A DNA stretch of 64,000 nt from Hymenolepis diminuta. Lineage: Eukaryota > Platyhelminthes > Cestoda > Cyclophyllidea > Hymenolepididae. The translations under genes were made by a program, and so were the position numbers. Under the pieces are notes generated by a model, which saw only the letters and a program-made list of their open reading frames with translations, was not told the DNA's origin and did not search any database. Of the stretch, positions 1-11,033 are shown piece after piece (the stretch's first letter is position 1; each line of letters opens with the position of its first letter). The stretch covers positions 24,221 through 88,220 of the forward strand of contig CAADRB010000100.1 of assembly GCA_900708905.1 (NCBI GenBank), written 5' to 3'.

Positions 1-194
1 CAGCCAAGCGCGAAATAGGAAATGGTATGGGAAGATGGTCAATCCCTATGCAGTTTTTTCTCGCTCTCCCGTGCTTCATAAGGCGAATAAATAGGTCCGC
101 GTAGAGTGGATACAGGAAAGAATTCATAGATAGGATTGATTTAACTTCATTTTTGAAGCCCAGTAGGACAAATACAAACAGCTTCTGATTTGCG

Positions 195-375
195 CAGAGG
201 AGATGTATTATGGAGTCTGTCATATGGGAAACTTGCATTCTAACGGCCTATCTGTTAAACAGAACTAACCAGTGTGGTTGACCACCCACATCAATGAGCG
301 TGCACCGGTGGGCACTGAGACCGTGACCCCTAATTTGGCAGACGTGAACGTGAGCCAGTGTGACACCGAGGCATT
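195..375 (-). repeat. tRNA-derived SINE-like copy A
   Basis: On the minus strand the unit starts with an A-box-like stretch (rc of 345-375). It then shares with the copy at 2225-2405 the segments ATTGATGTGG-TGG and, further on, TTTCCCATA followed by a CATCTCCTC-type segment, in the same order and spacing. The shared order over about 180 bp supports common descent. No target duplication was identified, and the ends are approximate. Confidence 0.5.
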
Positions 376-2224
376 ATAGCATACCTTCGTGTACCAATGG
401 GCAGTGTGATCAATGGATCAACATTCATCAATGTACACATTTAATGTCGATCACCATTCTGCTATCCTAACTATATAAATGAACTGACTTATTTCACCTA
501 CACCATAACGCATCACTAATTGTACTGACAGTTAATCCACAATGGATTAGAAAGAAATGCTATAACAATTTGCGGAGGTCAAAAATCATTGCAGTTTGCT
601 TGCTTAACTGTTTTTAGAAAGCTAAATGGTTAGCGAAGATATAAAGAGAAACGATCATAAGTAGGAAAATATTGTGGTGAATAAGATCACAGGGATATAA
701 TAAGGGATCAAATATAGTTGCCAAGAAACGGCCTCCAGCATTATATTTATTTGAAAACAGGGCCTGAAGGAAACTGTGAAGAAAATCAGATATACTGAGT
801 TGGTTTTGCCTCGTCTAAAATAGTTCCATTTCAAACACTAATTTTAGCATACACATTTGCAGCGCCATATGATTAGCACTGATTACGGTTTATCACTAGA
901 TATACACAATGATAATAAGCGTTTTTCAAAATAAGGTAGAAAATCGTCTGTTAATAGCAAAGATCTTCAATTCAGTTCAACAATTTCACTTATGTAAAAA
1001 ACAAAATAAACTTGTTATGAAGAGATTTCACTAATATTAACAATATTTTAATAAACAATTTCAAAATTAAGACGATTTTAACAGTGAAGATTTTCTAGCA
1101 GCAAACGGTTAATGGTTTCCTGTTTACACCGATTAATGATAGTAAAAATTGTCCTTTAGTAAGAAAACTAGGAATGCAGATTCAAGTACTCTAGAAAATG
1201 AAGATGTAGAGGAAGTCGGTTTTTTGGAGGAAACTCTAGGGGGACATTAAAAGACGATGGGGACAACCGATAGAGGAAGGTGTAGTAAAAATGAATATAG
1301 AAGAGGAAGGGAGAAAAGTAGTGTGTAAGCTGCTAACTATAACTTCTACCTCGCATTACTGAGAAAATAAACATAAGGCTACGCCCAAGCAATCTACCTT
1401 AACGGCCGCACGAGCCATGTAGCTTAAATAAGACTATGCAAAACAAGAAAATGTGCAAAAGTCAGTTCTCGCTCTTAGTCCTGCAGAAAAAGACATATCA
1501 GCACAAGTGTCCGAGAATAGGTTGACCAGAAGACAGGTTTCACCATGCATGGTGAATGGAACCCTAAAGAAGCTGAGAAATGGCAATAAAGAATTCGTCC
1601 CACGAAAATAGCAATCAGCTCAGTGATCTGAGCTACTTTTAGTAATACCCATTAAATAATAGTGATTTAAAAGATAACCAATTTTGACTTCAGCATATTA
1701 AAGCAGAAATATAAGTTGGACCCCTGAATTTGACTAGTGCTAACTTATTTAAGTGTACACCCATAAAGATAATTGAATTTCAGTTAGTTTAATAATATAT
1801 TAATATAACATAATACATTACCTTTGCGCTTAATTCGAAGTGCAACCATTAAGGAACCAAGTGGCTATTTAATACTAGTACTAAAATCTAATTTACAAAA
1901 GAACAAGCAACTGTAAAAATAGAGATATTTATAACACGAAATCGTGCCCTTCACTAAAATTACTGAAATTTTGACAGTTCGATACACATTAAATGTTTAA
2001 ATTCGCTTATATTGTAGTAGGTGGAATTTTAAAAACCCGACGCCACGGGACAATACTTAACCAAAGATTGAAGGTAGTATTTGGGAGATGTTTACCAACC
2101 CAGAATATCGGAGAAATTGATACATTCATCAACTTGTGTCCAGATAATTAAAATACGGCTAAATCTGAAATATAAGTTGACGCACAAATTGAAGTGATAA
2201 AACTACCGAAGCTTACTATGGGAA

Positions 2225-2405
2225 GTGCAGACACACTTGTGAAGAGGAGATGAATTTTGAAGGCGTTATTATGGGAAACACACACTACTATTTCTCATAT
2301 TCATTAGTGGGGCTGGCCATCCACATCAATGGATGCGTATCAGCGACTATCCACGTCGTGTCCAATAACTCAACAGATTTACACTAACCACTGCACCACC
2401 GAAAC
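2225..2405 (-). repeat. tRNA-derived SINE-like copy B
   Basis: On the minus strand the unit begins CGGTGGTGCAGTGGTTAGTG, a typical tRNA D-arm/A-box sequence. About 80 nt later it has ATTGATGTGGATGGCC, then TTTCCCATAA and a CATCTCCTCTTC-like tail. Copy A shows the same landmarks in the same order. I infer a tRNA-derived retroposon; ends are approximate. Confidence 0.55.
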
Positions 2406-2950
2406 AGATGAACAATTGTGCTTGTTAATATCAGAATACAATAGGACATTTCTCTTTTCTCAGGTATGGGAATTATAATCAGGCGCAATTCAGAAAGATG
2501 CTTGGAGAAAATGAAGTAGCTGTTTAAAGAAAGCTTTCATAAGCATTTTTACCTACTGGATTGTATAGGTACAAAGCCAATATCTTCATAATATTTTAAA
2601 TAATTATTAATTCAATTTAAGTGTTACCGATGGTATAAAAATTTTATATTAAGTAAAAGATGAGAAAACTGATTCTTCTGAAATGCCCAGAACATTAGAG
2701 TAAGATAACACTATGTTGAGTTTTAAAAAAAATTGGACGAAGGCCTAAAAAATGAAATTTAAAAAACCGAGCACCTCAAATAAAGAATAACATTGAATAT
2801 TAAAATAAAACACGCAAGTGGGGACAGTAAAATAAAACAAGAAACTTAAACTAATACCCATAAAATCATTTCATTTTGATGTTTACATTGTTCATGAGGA
2901 AAAATATGGCTAAATTTTTAATGGGTAATAAAATAGTAAAAACAGCCCAC

Positions 2951-3311
2951 CTCTGCAAGCGTAGTAGCAGAGAAAACGGTCCGAGTTGCCCCAAATGTCG
3001 GCAGGTCGGAAGATGATGGCATCAGGACGTTCACGAAGTACTTCCTTCTCACCAAGAGCCTTGGTACGACGAAACTCGGATGGTTTCCTTACGAACTTTT
3101 CGGGGTTAGGATTCTGAGACAGGGCTGAGATATGAACAAAGCGCTCAACTCCCACTTCCTTGGAAAGTCGGGCAATGCGTGCTGCACCGTCTACGTTTAC
3201 TTGCTCCTGCGTGAAATTGTGTGTGGAGTTCATTTTACCAATGCAGTTGATGGTCACATTGCTAAAACGCATAGCCTTCTTAATCGCCTCCTCATCTTCC
3301 AAATGGAATGG
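2951..3311 (-). CDS. NDUFA9: NDUFA9 exon 3
   Basis: Opens after ATTACAG and begins [14 protein letters not shown]. It carries the SDR-like segments [51 protein letters not shown] and DRFL. The donor is GTGGGC at 2950 (phase 1), weaker than the others but placed where the homology stops. Confidence 0.88.
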
Positions 3312-4598
3312 CTGTAATTAAAACAACAAAGCTACTTATTTCTTATAAGTACAACACTATATATTACAGAATATGCAATAGATATAGCTAATATAATTAC
3401 CTTAAACGTCAAATCATTTGTACGATTACAAACACAACCACTTTTCTTGTTATCTACAAGCAGTAAATGGATGAAATAAATGCACCAGTAGTGCAGCGAT
3501 CTCTTATACACCCAAAAATACAATTTAACACTTTTGATTTGCGATTTAACTGTAAATAGTATTCATTTTTAAGTGAAATAAGATCTCCTATCTCATTTCA
3601 TGTTGTAACAGTAAAAAACGACCTTAACAGCAGGTCTAGAGATTCCAGGTTCGAATCTTGGCTCACGTGCAGTAAACTATTATCCTGTTCCTCTCAGAGT
3701 CCGTAAAATGCTATTCCTCTACTCAGGACGACCATCGATAAAAAACCCCTCTATTAATTACTCAGACTTAACGAGTATAGTTGACCATTCCGCTCACTAG
3801 ATGTGCAACAACAGTCACCAAAGTGGCGACCTCTGATTTCGTTAACGAGGTTTCCTAATAGGCGCGGAAATTGGTCTTACTGATATTCTAAATAGCCACT
3901 TTTAATCTATAAGATGCAGATGATATTTTTAGCCAAACGGGTAATAAAAAATATCACTGTCCATAGTTAAATAAGCCCTCCTTCCCCAGTAAACCGTATT
4001 ATCAGATTTGAAGAAGAAATAGATAAAGTGCTAAAAAATGACTTACACAAAATAGGATTTGACCCAAGTCACCCATGACCTTTAGATCACGGATAAAGTA
4101 GGGATCGCTACGATAAGGCACAATGACCTGAGCGCCAATTCGGCCCAAGTGCTGGACAATATGCTTGCCCAAATAGCTCGAGGCACCGAAAACTGTAACA
4201 ATCAATCCACTGAATGAGGAACGACCACCTGTCCCACGTTTTAAGTTAGTTAGTGATATTGGCTCAGCAGCATAACCACGGTTCTGTTGGTGAAAAACGC
4301 TGCCTGCAACCGGAGAAGTAGCTATAGCTGAAGCATAAAATTTTTAGACTTAGTATTTCTCAAAAGGAGGCTGTATGTTATTTGCGATCACTGCTAACGA
4401 AGGCTCTTCAAATATACAAAGACAAATTGACTGGATAAAGTCCTCCAGAGTGTATAACACCAGAATATTTATTAAGCATTATCAAACAAATAATTCAAAT
4501 TACTACATACCACGCCCGAGAATTCCATTCGAAAAGATCAGACCGATACGACTAACCGCCATAACAAGCAGATAATGCACAGCATCAGCAGAAGACAT
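2951..4598 (-). CDS. NDUFA9: NDUFA9 homologue, 5' half (three exons)
   Basis: This is a subunit of mitochondrial NADH:ubiquinone oxidoreductase (complex I). The family is an atypical short-chain dehydrogenase that binds NADPH at the matrix Q-module. Three exons (4511-4598, 4047-4327, 2951-3311) join in frame (88+281+361 nt, phases 1, 0, 1) and give 243 residues plus one base. Visible features: a basic/hydrophobic N-terminus fitting a mitochondrial presequence, the family block [10 protein letters not shown] (61-70), the nucleotide-binding loop GASSYLG (77-83), [19 protein letters not shown] and [15 protein letters not shown]. The loop is odd: family members have Gly-x-x-Gly-x-x-Gly, but here the middle Gly is Ser80. 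The ATG at 4598 was chosen as the first in frame; a second ATG at 4562 would also leave a presequence. The C-terminal third is not in the window. Confidence 0.9.
3312..4046 (-). other. NDUFA9 intron 2
   Basis: Intron of 735 nt between exons 3 and 2. It contains the plus-strand tRNA-like repeat at 3575-3745. Otherwise it is AT-rich with no coding signal. Confidence 0.8.
3575..3745 (+). repeat. tRNA-like repeat (SINE head or tRNA pseudogene)
   Basis: Two consecutive tRNA arms can be drawn. GACCT/AGGTC encloses a 7-nt loop (3620-3637), resembling an anticodon arm. CCAGG/CTTGG encloses TTCGAAT (3645-3661), a good T arm and B box. The base at position 33 is A rather than the usual T, no matching acceptor stem was found and the variable loop is long, so this is not a functional tRNA. 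Downstream, GAGTCC and GGAC (about 3697 and 3728) could pair. Confidence 0.5.
4047..4327 (-). CDS. NDUFA9: NDUFA9 exon 2
   Basis: Opens after a TTCAG acceptor and closes before GTAAGT (4041-4046) in phase 0. It codes for residues 30-123, including the FSG block, the Rossmann loop and [10 protein letters not shown]. These match the order of blocks in animal NDUFA9. Confidence 0.9.
4511..4598 (-). CDS. NDUFA9: NDUFA9 exon 1
   Basis: Starts at ATG 4598 and codes for 29 residues, [11 protein letters not shown] onward, ending in phase 1 before a GTATGT donor (4505-4510). It supplies the start of the probable mitochondrial targeting sequence. The exon's last G completes an Ala codon with exon 2. 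The following intron is 183 nt. Confidence 0.75.
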
Positions 4599-7500
4599 TC
4601 TCCTACATGATTGGCCGTTAAAAAATGACCCCTTTAATCTCTATTTAATATTCAAGCTCTACTATCGTATTACGCTCAAAGTCTGTGTAGTGTAAATATT
4701 TTTTCTTCATTGAATAATTTTATACGTTCCTTAAACCCCGTCCAGTTTTCATTTTTTGATTAATCGTAATCAAGAATCTTTTCCCCAATTTCTAGGAGTG
4801 TGTTCCTTGCATTTCACCTACTTTTAATTTAAATTATATTTTTTGACCGTTAAATCTATGTAAGATTTTATGCAACTCTGAAAATAACCTGGAAATTTTC
4901 CATAATGTAAATTCATATATATGTGCCTATACTAAAAGTCGTGATGTCTGCGATGGTTGAGTTTAACATTTGCTTCCGTTTGCCATATAAACCAAATATT
5001 TATTTGCGCAAACATATATTTATTTATTTTGAATCATTTTGCCTGAAAATAACGAATTCCTCAATTACACGTGGGGCTTTTTATCATCTTCGGAATACCT
5101 TGTTATAAATGTTCTACTATCTTACTTGCATTAATTATCAAATTCATGATGTTCTACGGACGTCGTAGAGTATATTGCGTCCTAACAGAAAGCAGGAAGT
5201 CAGAATGAAGACGTATGCACAGTAAGGGCGTGGTTGTAATTATGAAATATAAATCACTTAAAATCTATAACCGTGGAAGTATTAAGCAGTGGGGATTTAC
5301 GTGACCACATCTATTGGGGCTACCGAACACATGGGTAAATACACGGATAAAGGCACGGGTCGGATAGATACTTTCCACATGAGGAATCGAAAGAGAGAAA
5401 TAAATAAAGGAAAATATATCACTACACGACATTTCACATCCGGGCAATTTAGTTCAATACACAACCAAGCTTACCTTCCACCTATCCAAAGAATCTCTAG
5501 AACACTCTCAATAGAGTGATCAGACCATGTGGCGATACATGCATGAAATGACCGGGGAGTCCGGCTGTATGAGATACCCTACACAGGACTACACAGAATG
5601 TTGAAGTGTCTGATCACAAAAAGTTTTTTTAGATGTTTAAGATGAGAATAGTTTAAGGGCAAGGTAATGGTTAAAATATGCGAAATTGTGGAAAAGTTTG
5701 GCGACAGTTTGTCTTCCCATGTTCTTGATAGACATTATGTTGTTCATCGGCCAAAATGATAAATCTTTTCCTGAATACAATTCTCACCCTGGTCGTTGAA
5801 CTGTTAATATTTGGATGCATCCAGCTGGAATCTCAACTATCTGTAAACATAAGTGAGAACTCTGTAAGCATTTGGGAGCACGTCTAATTGACTCTTGCGA
5901 CTTCAGCTCCCCCCTACAGAATCACAATGTCCTCTAGAGTTTTATTTCAATATGTGTGATTAAATTGAAGAATGAATCCCAGTGCGTAGAGAACCATCAT
6001 ATATCCTCGAGTGGTTTATTTTAATCAGCAGGATGAGCTAATTAAGTGGTCCTTGAATGAGCGCTGATAAGGTTCAGTTTCTCTGCGGCGATGTCCGAAA
6101 CCGTTACATCCGTTAATTCTACTTCTTTTCTATAAAACTACATAAAGTCCCTTTTATACACACTCGCTTGTCATTTATCGACTCCTACGTTTCTTTCATC
6201 TTCTCTGTGTCTCTTTATGTTCTCTTTTAAAAGCTACCAGCCCTTAGTGGTTATTTCAACAAACCCCCTTAGGTGGCAGTGAGAGATCGTTGTTGTCTCT
6301 CACTTTTCCAATAATTAACAGTGACCTGTAATTTTACATCTCTCTTTACTACCCCTTATGAATCAACTATAATACCCTCCTCCGTTAGCACGCAAAGAAG
6401 TCTGTTACATTCACTTTCATACACACAATCTCTCTCACCCCTGGACCTTTTGTCTGTCTTCAATAAACCTCTCCAATCAAGGGTCTCTCTTTTGGCCACC
6501 TTGTTATGTGATGAAAATCATAAGAAGCTTGAAGCTATAGCCTGAAGAAGAGGAGAAGAAGATAATATTAGCACCTAATAAACCTTCTGCACTGATGATC
6601 CTGTCAGCTAAATCACACTCCAGCATTGATGACATTCAACTGCCAGTTTTATGCGAAATTGGTTTCGCAATCTTCTACTACTGCCTAAATAAGACGGACT
6701 ACAAGACTTTCCACAATCGGTCTGTCATCCCCCACCTCGTCTTCAGACATAAAGGCCCTCTGAATTGGTTCGCCATACTGAAGCGATGGTTTCAACTAAC
6801 TGAGGTGGACTATAAGGAACAAATAAACTCGGTTCTTTTTGAGGTACCCTCAAGTCTCTTTGTCTATTTCCGTAACCCTCTCCTCTGGGTTTCCCCATCA
6901 CAGCTTCTTCATCAGCTCAATCAGCGGGTGTAGCAGTTAGCAAAAGACTTCGAAGCTACAGTGGCAGAGATACAGGTAACAACCCAATAACACAGAGAGA
7001 CACAATGTAGGTCTTTACAACTGTCATGTGTATCTGCAAAATCCCACAAAACATCCAAGCATGAGAACTCTCAAATCCAATGGAGAGATCAGTCATCCCC
7101 TCTACAAGAACAGCTAATAAACTTCTTGCAGATTATAAGGGTCCTTTATATATCTTAGTAATGCTAATTAATAGGCAAATATCAGGGAGTTTTGATTATC
7201 TATCTAAGGACAGAAGCTCAGATACCTCATTGAAGATTAATCATGTCAACTAATGGTGGTTTATATCGGAAGTAAATCGTAATTAACGTGTAAAATTGAT
7301 AAGTTTTTCCCTGAAAAATTACTAATCTTTAGTCTGTTTTTTTTAATGATTTTATATAGTATTTGACAGTCTCAAACTCGTGGATTTAAAAACTAAGTTT
7401 GCTTATTATTTGAAAAAGTCTTGAAATTGAGCCATCCCATTAATCTTTATGGATGAAATGAGGTAGAGTAATTATTTCACTAAATCATTCTTAGTTAAAA

Positions 7501-8940
7501 GAGCTAAAAAACGGGATTGAGTCAAAATTTTGCAGACCTCCATGCTTTAAAAGAAAAGTTGCATATTAAATTACTATTATATTATCGAATTAGCAAATTG
7601 TCCGGCTGTGACTAATAACAATGACCGATTTTCAACTTTAAATTTTGCGTAAATATTACAAAAAATAAGACATTCTTTTTCAGATAATTATTAGTGATCT
7701 AGTGCTCATTAGTTCCTTCTTATTCCATAGGTACGCCAAAATATATCACTTCCAAGTTTAATAATGGTAAATATTACTTCTAAACATAAACTAGTCAGGT
7801 CAAACCTCATTTAAAAACACGTGTTTAACTTCTGCTTATTGTATAAAGCCCTTATACCACGAATTTCGCCAATTACTTCTCGCTTGGCATACCCCTCGCA
7901 TTTCGAACTCTGGAAGTGCTAATGTTACTGATAATAAGAACTTGCTCAGTGGACATCAAGGCTTTTACTATCTGACCAAAAAAGTTTTAATGATAGTATT
8001 GATAACAGGATTACATATTATGAAGTCCTGCAGACAGTTATTTTGCCAATGCACAAGGAAATGTTCTTATATTGAGAAACATTTTGCCGATCATTGAAGG
8101 AAACGGAGGTGTTATGCAAAGGTTTATTGGATGTTATGGCAAAGAATCGAGAATTATGAACAAGAAGACGGCTTCAGAATGAGAAATTTCCCAATTACCG
8201 TTCGTTGATTTGAAAACTGATCGCCCTTGTGAAAAGAATCAGTCTAAGTGTGATCCCAGTGTCAGTACTGATAAAGAAGTCATCACCACTTATATCAATA
8301 AATAGATCACTTCGGACAGCTGCAGCGCCCAGTTTGTGTCGCACGCAGACTCTGAGGAATAGATTCAATCTCTCTCATATACCACTAGGTATACCAGTCA
8401 GGCGTGTAGATTAAAAATACAGGGAAAAGCCCTCAAAGAGGTGGCCAAGTGTAGAAACCTTGTCCATAAAGTGAAAAATTTGAATTAAAAGGAAACGAAT
8501 AAATACAACAAGTTCAAAATGAATTATTTCAGAAAAAATGACCGAAATATCAAAAAATTCAGATTATGGAATCCGGTTTATTTTATTCGAGATGACCATC
8601 TATTTAGGTGTACCGAACTCGTGCTTACGTGATCTTAGTTTCTCACTTACAGGTCAACATTGTGTAAGTAAAAAAAGTAAGAAGTGAGTTCGCTATTACG
8701 AGTGAGCCGAAAACTAATATTAGAATTAAATTATTTTTAAAATAAATGCCAATGTTGTAGCTGAATTATTCATTCCAGCATTTGAACGGTATTCTAATGC
8801 ATCTATTGCGAGTTAGGACTACAGAGTCAAAAACCGTAACTCGATAAGACTAGGATTACTAGATACAAAGTGTAAAAAATAAAGGACTTAATGAGGCTAT
8901 AATTTTAATAAGATGTGGCAGAAAATGAGAGAGGGTTGCT
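4599..8940. other. intergenic region between NDUFA9 and the Gypsy element
   Basis: AT-rich DNA upstream of NDUFA9, presumably containing its promoter, though no core element could be identified. The only notable open frame is at 6541-6933. A somewhat GC-richer patch at 5170-5620 looks like old repeat DNA but could not be assigned. Nothing else is supportable. Confidence 0.5.
6541..6933 (+). CDS. unassigned open frame, about 130 codons
   Basis: The frame is open from 6541, after a TAG, to the stop at 6933, with an internal ATG at 6595. The product starts with a Glu/Lys-rich stretch (EEEEKK), followed by IQLPVLCEIGFAIFYYCL and a Trp/Phe-rich part (GPLNWFAILKRWFQL). I do not recognise a family. 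Composition is less AT-biased than the flanks. It could be an exon of an undetected gene, a fragment of a mobile element, or chance. No donor or acceptor was chosen with confidence. Its neighbours are the NDUFA9 promoter side and the Gypsy element, and neither suggests a role. Confidence 0.25.
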   Translation, partial: PEEEEKKIILAPNKPSALMILSAKSHSSIDDIQLPVLCEIGFAIFYYCLNKTDYKTFHNRSVIPHLVFRHKGPLNWFAILKRWFQLTEVDYKEQINSVLFEVPSSLFVYFRNPLLWVSPSQLLHQLNQRV

Positions 8941-9225
8941 GTTATAATGTAAGTCCCGGTAGTAATCTCGCAGAGCCAACAATCTAGAAAACTCAGTAAT
9001 ATAGCAACTTAATACAGAAGCCAATAACCCACGGCAGATTACAAGACGCGTTATAGTCTATATACACGAGTGTACTAACGAAACTCCTTCTCTGTCAGTA
9101 ATGGCTTAAACAAAAAGTAGAATTATCAAGCGTCTTTTATCAGTGGGGAAATAAAGAAGGAAATTACATTTTTATTTATAGAAGAAATATTAGGAGCGGG
9201 GAGAAATAATTATTATTTCTTCTAA
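8941..9225 (-). repeat. 3' LTR remnant of the Gypsy element
   Basis: Plus-strand reading begins GTTATAATGTAAGT-CC-CGGTAGTAATCTCGCAG and resembles the start of the block at 13140. The similarity is clear for about 45-60 bp and fades afterwards. The upper boundary is placed next to the purine-rich tract that follows the pol tail and is uncertain. Confidence 0.5.
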
Positions 9226-9237
9226 TATCTCCTTTCT

Positions 9238-10517
9238 TTAGCAAATCACCCATAGGTCTTCGAGGACGGATCGACCTGAAGACGGTTTCATTCTTGTTGG
9301 AGCTGTATGCGACTGTACTATAACCTGATCTATAACCTGAGATCTAGGTGGGAGAATATGAGTAAGAATAAACGTATCAAGTAATGAATACAAAGAAAGA
9401 TAATGCTTATCAGTAGTGGATTCCACCAGTCTTCGTCAGAGTTGATTGTGATGGCGGACCCACTTGTCCTTACCGAACTCGACATCATAGATCATGCTTC
9501 CATGTCCTTTTGTGATAATCGCAGCTGTCCACTGGCCCCAGTCGATAATCACGAGCTTAAATCAATGTGTTAACAGTAAAGCCATTATTCTGACTTCCCC
9601 TTTTCCTGTTCGGCAGGGTTTTCTTCGGCAGCACTGCTTCGTGCACCGCTCTCAACTTTCGACCCATTAACACCTAGGAAGAAGATTTTTCTCCTAACGC
9701 AGGATGCGGGGTTGATCTGTTTCCCAGCAAGAAATTCTGCAATATCTCTTCCATAGTTTTCACTCCTTCCGCTTTTTGTAAGCTTCTCTTTAGCTTATCG
9801 ACGAATTTTTCTGCCTATCCATTCGACTGGCGCTGGTATGGAGGGGTTCTGATGTATTCGATTGATCGCCGCTCACAGTACTTCTTGAAATCGACTGACG
9901 TAAATTATGTTCCATCGTCCGAAACTAGGGTCTTTGGCAATCCGTGTTTCGAGAAGGTTCGATTTAGTGCTCCAATCATTGAGCCGCTAGTTGCCAAGGT
10001 TAGTGGTACTATTTCTGTCCATTTAGAAGATGAATCAACAACAACTAAATAGGTAATGCTACTTACCGGACTCGCGAAATTAACATGCAACCTGGTCCTA
10101 TGACCATAGTACAGAATCTTGACGAATGTGGTTCTTTGCCGCCTGTTAGCATTTGTTGCACTAGCACACGAGATGTTCGATGTCCTTGTCCATTTCCAGT
10201 CAGTTAACGTATACTCTAGCTATAGACTTTATCCGCCTTATTCCAGGATGGACTGGGTGAAATTGTCGCGGGACCTTATTTCTAAGGGTGGAAGGAACAA
10301 TAACTTTATCTAAAAACAGTAAACGAAGGTCAATTACAATAATTGAATCTCGCCGATGGTAAAGTTTAAGAAGATCGCCATTTTGTGGGAATGAAGGCCA
10401 TTTGGATTGGATAAAATTTAACGCTTGCTGTAAGATCACATCTTTCTCCGTTTCCTTTCGTATATCCTCTGCTGATACCGGAGTGTTTCGAATCAACTCC
10501 GCCAGCATGTGTTGCAC
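9238..10517 (-). pseudogene. Gypsy integrase, decayed
   Basis: Downstream part of pol. The segment at 10200-10517 ends with the zinc-domain region containing HPGIRRIKSIAR. The segment at 9905-10090 is the catalytic core (YLVVVDSSSKWTEIVP, HGLPKTLVSDDGT). Right after SDDGT, where the family has Gln, there is a TAA (9905-9907). A second stop (rc of CTA, 9815-9817) sits in the block that reads SNG-stop-AEKFVDKLKR. The C-terminal tail ends near 9238 with a Ser-Gly-Arg segment typical of Gypsy tails. The integrase is therefore inactive as it stands. Confidence 0.85.
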
Positions 10518-11030
10518 ATCGACACGAACGCAACCACTGTTTCTTCGTTTTCCACACGCTGATTTTCGGTGAGGCGAGATAGACTATCAGCTTGGCTGAA
10601 ATCCTCCGTTCTATAATGATTGATTTCGTAGTCATAATCCGTTAACATGTGTACCCACCGTTGAAAAAGACTTGCAGAAAGCACTGTAACTCCTTTTTTT
10701 GAGCCAAATATGGACAAAAATGGCTTGTGGTTAGGAGTATAACCGTCCGCCATATATATGCTTATGGAATTTTTTATTTCATATAAAGTGGCCAGTGCCT
10801 CCTTTTCAATTTATTGAGTACGGTGTGTGAGAGTACAGGAGATATGTGCGGTTGCTTTTTCAGAGGCATCTGCCCCAATTTCGTAACCGGACGTGTCAGC
10901 TGTGAGGATAATAGGCAAACTTGGATCATAGTGAGCCAGCAGTAGCTTCGAATTTACCATCGACTTTAATTTTTCGAAGACCTCTTTGCATGCAGGTGAT
11001 CATTAACACGGCGTATCCTTTTGCAGAATT
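10493..11030 (-). pseudogene. Gypsy RNase H region, decayed
   Basis: On the minus strand the frame at 10493-10753 carries FLSIFGSKKGVTVLSASLFQRW and the block YDYEINHYRTEDFSQADSLSR, the characteristic end of Gypsy RNase H. The upstream half (10754-11030) is readable only in pieces. It overlaps the start of the integrase frame in another phase. Confidence 0.8.
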
Positions 11031-11033
11031 TGA

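Larger units (their letters stand above)
1..2950. other. non-coding stretch, probably NDUFA9 intron
   Basis: No exon could be recognised here on either strand. NDUFA9 runs toward base 1 on the minus strand and its third exon ends in a donor at 2950, so this stretch is most likely intron. I looked for the conserved downstream NDUFA9 segment around the Val-Tyr-Val-Val-Asp motif and did not find it. Two related SINE-like copies lie inside (195-375 and 2225-2405); the rest is AT-rich with nothing I can name. Confidence 0.55.

Noticed and set aside
3620..3661. Functional tRNA gene.
   Set aside because: No acceptor stem, unusual base 33 and long variable loop; better explained as a SINE head or tRNA pseudogene.
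10119..10313. Plus-strand ORFs across 9.8-13.5 kb.
   Set aside because: They are shadows of the minus-strand Gypsy gag-pol remains.
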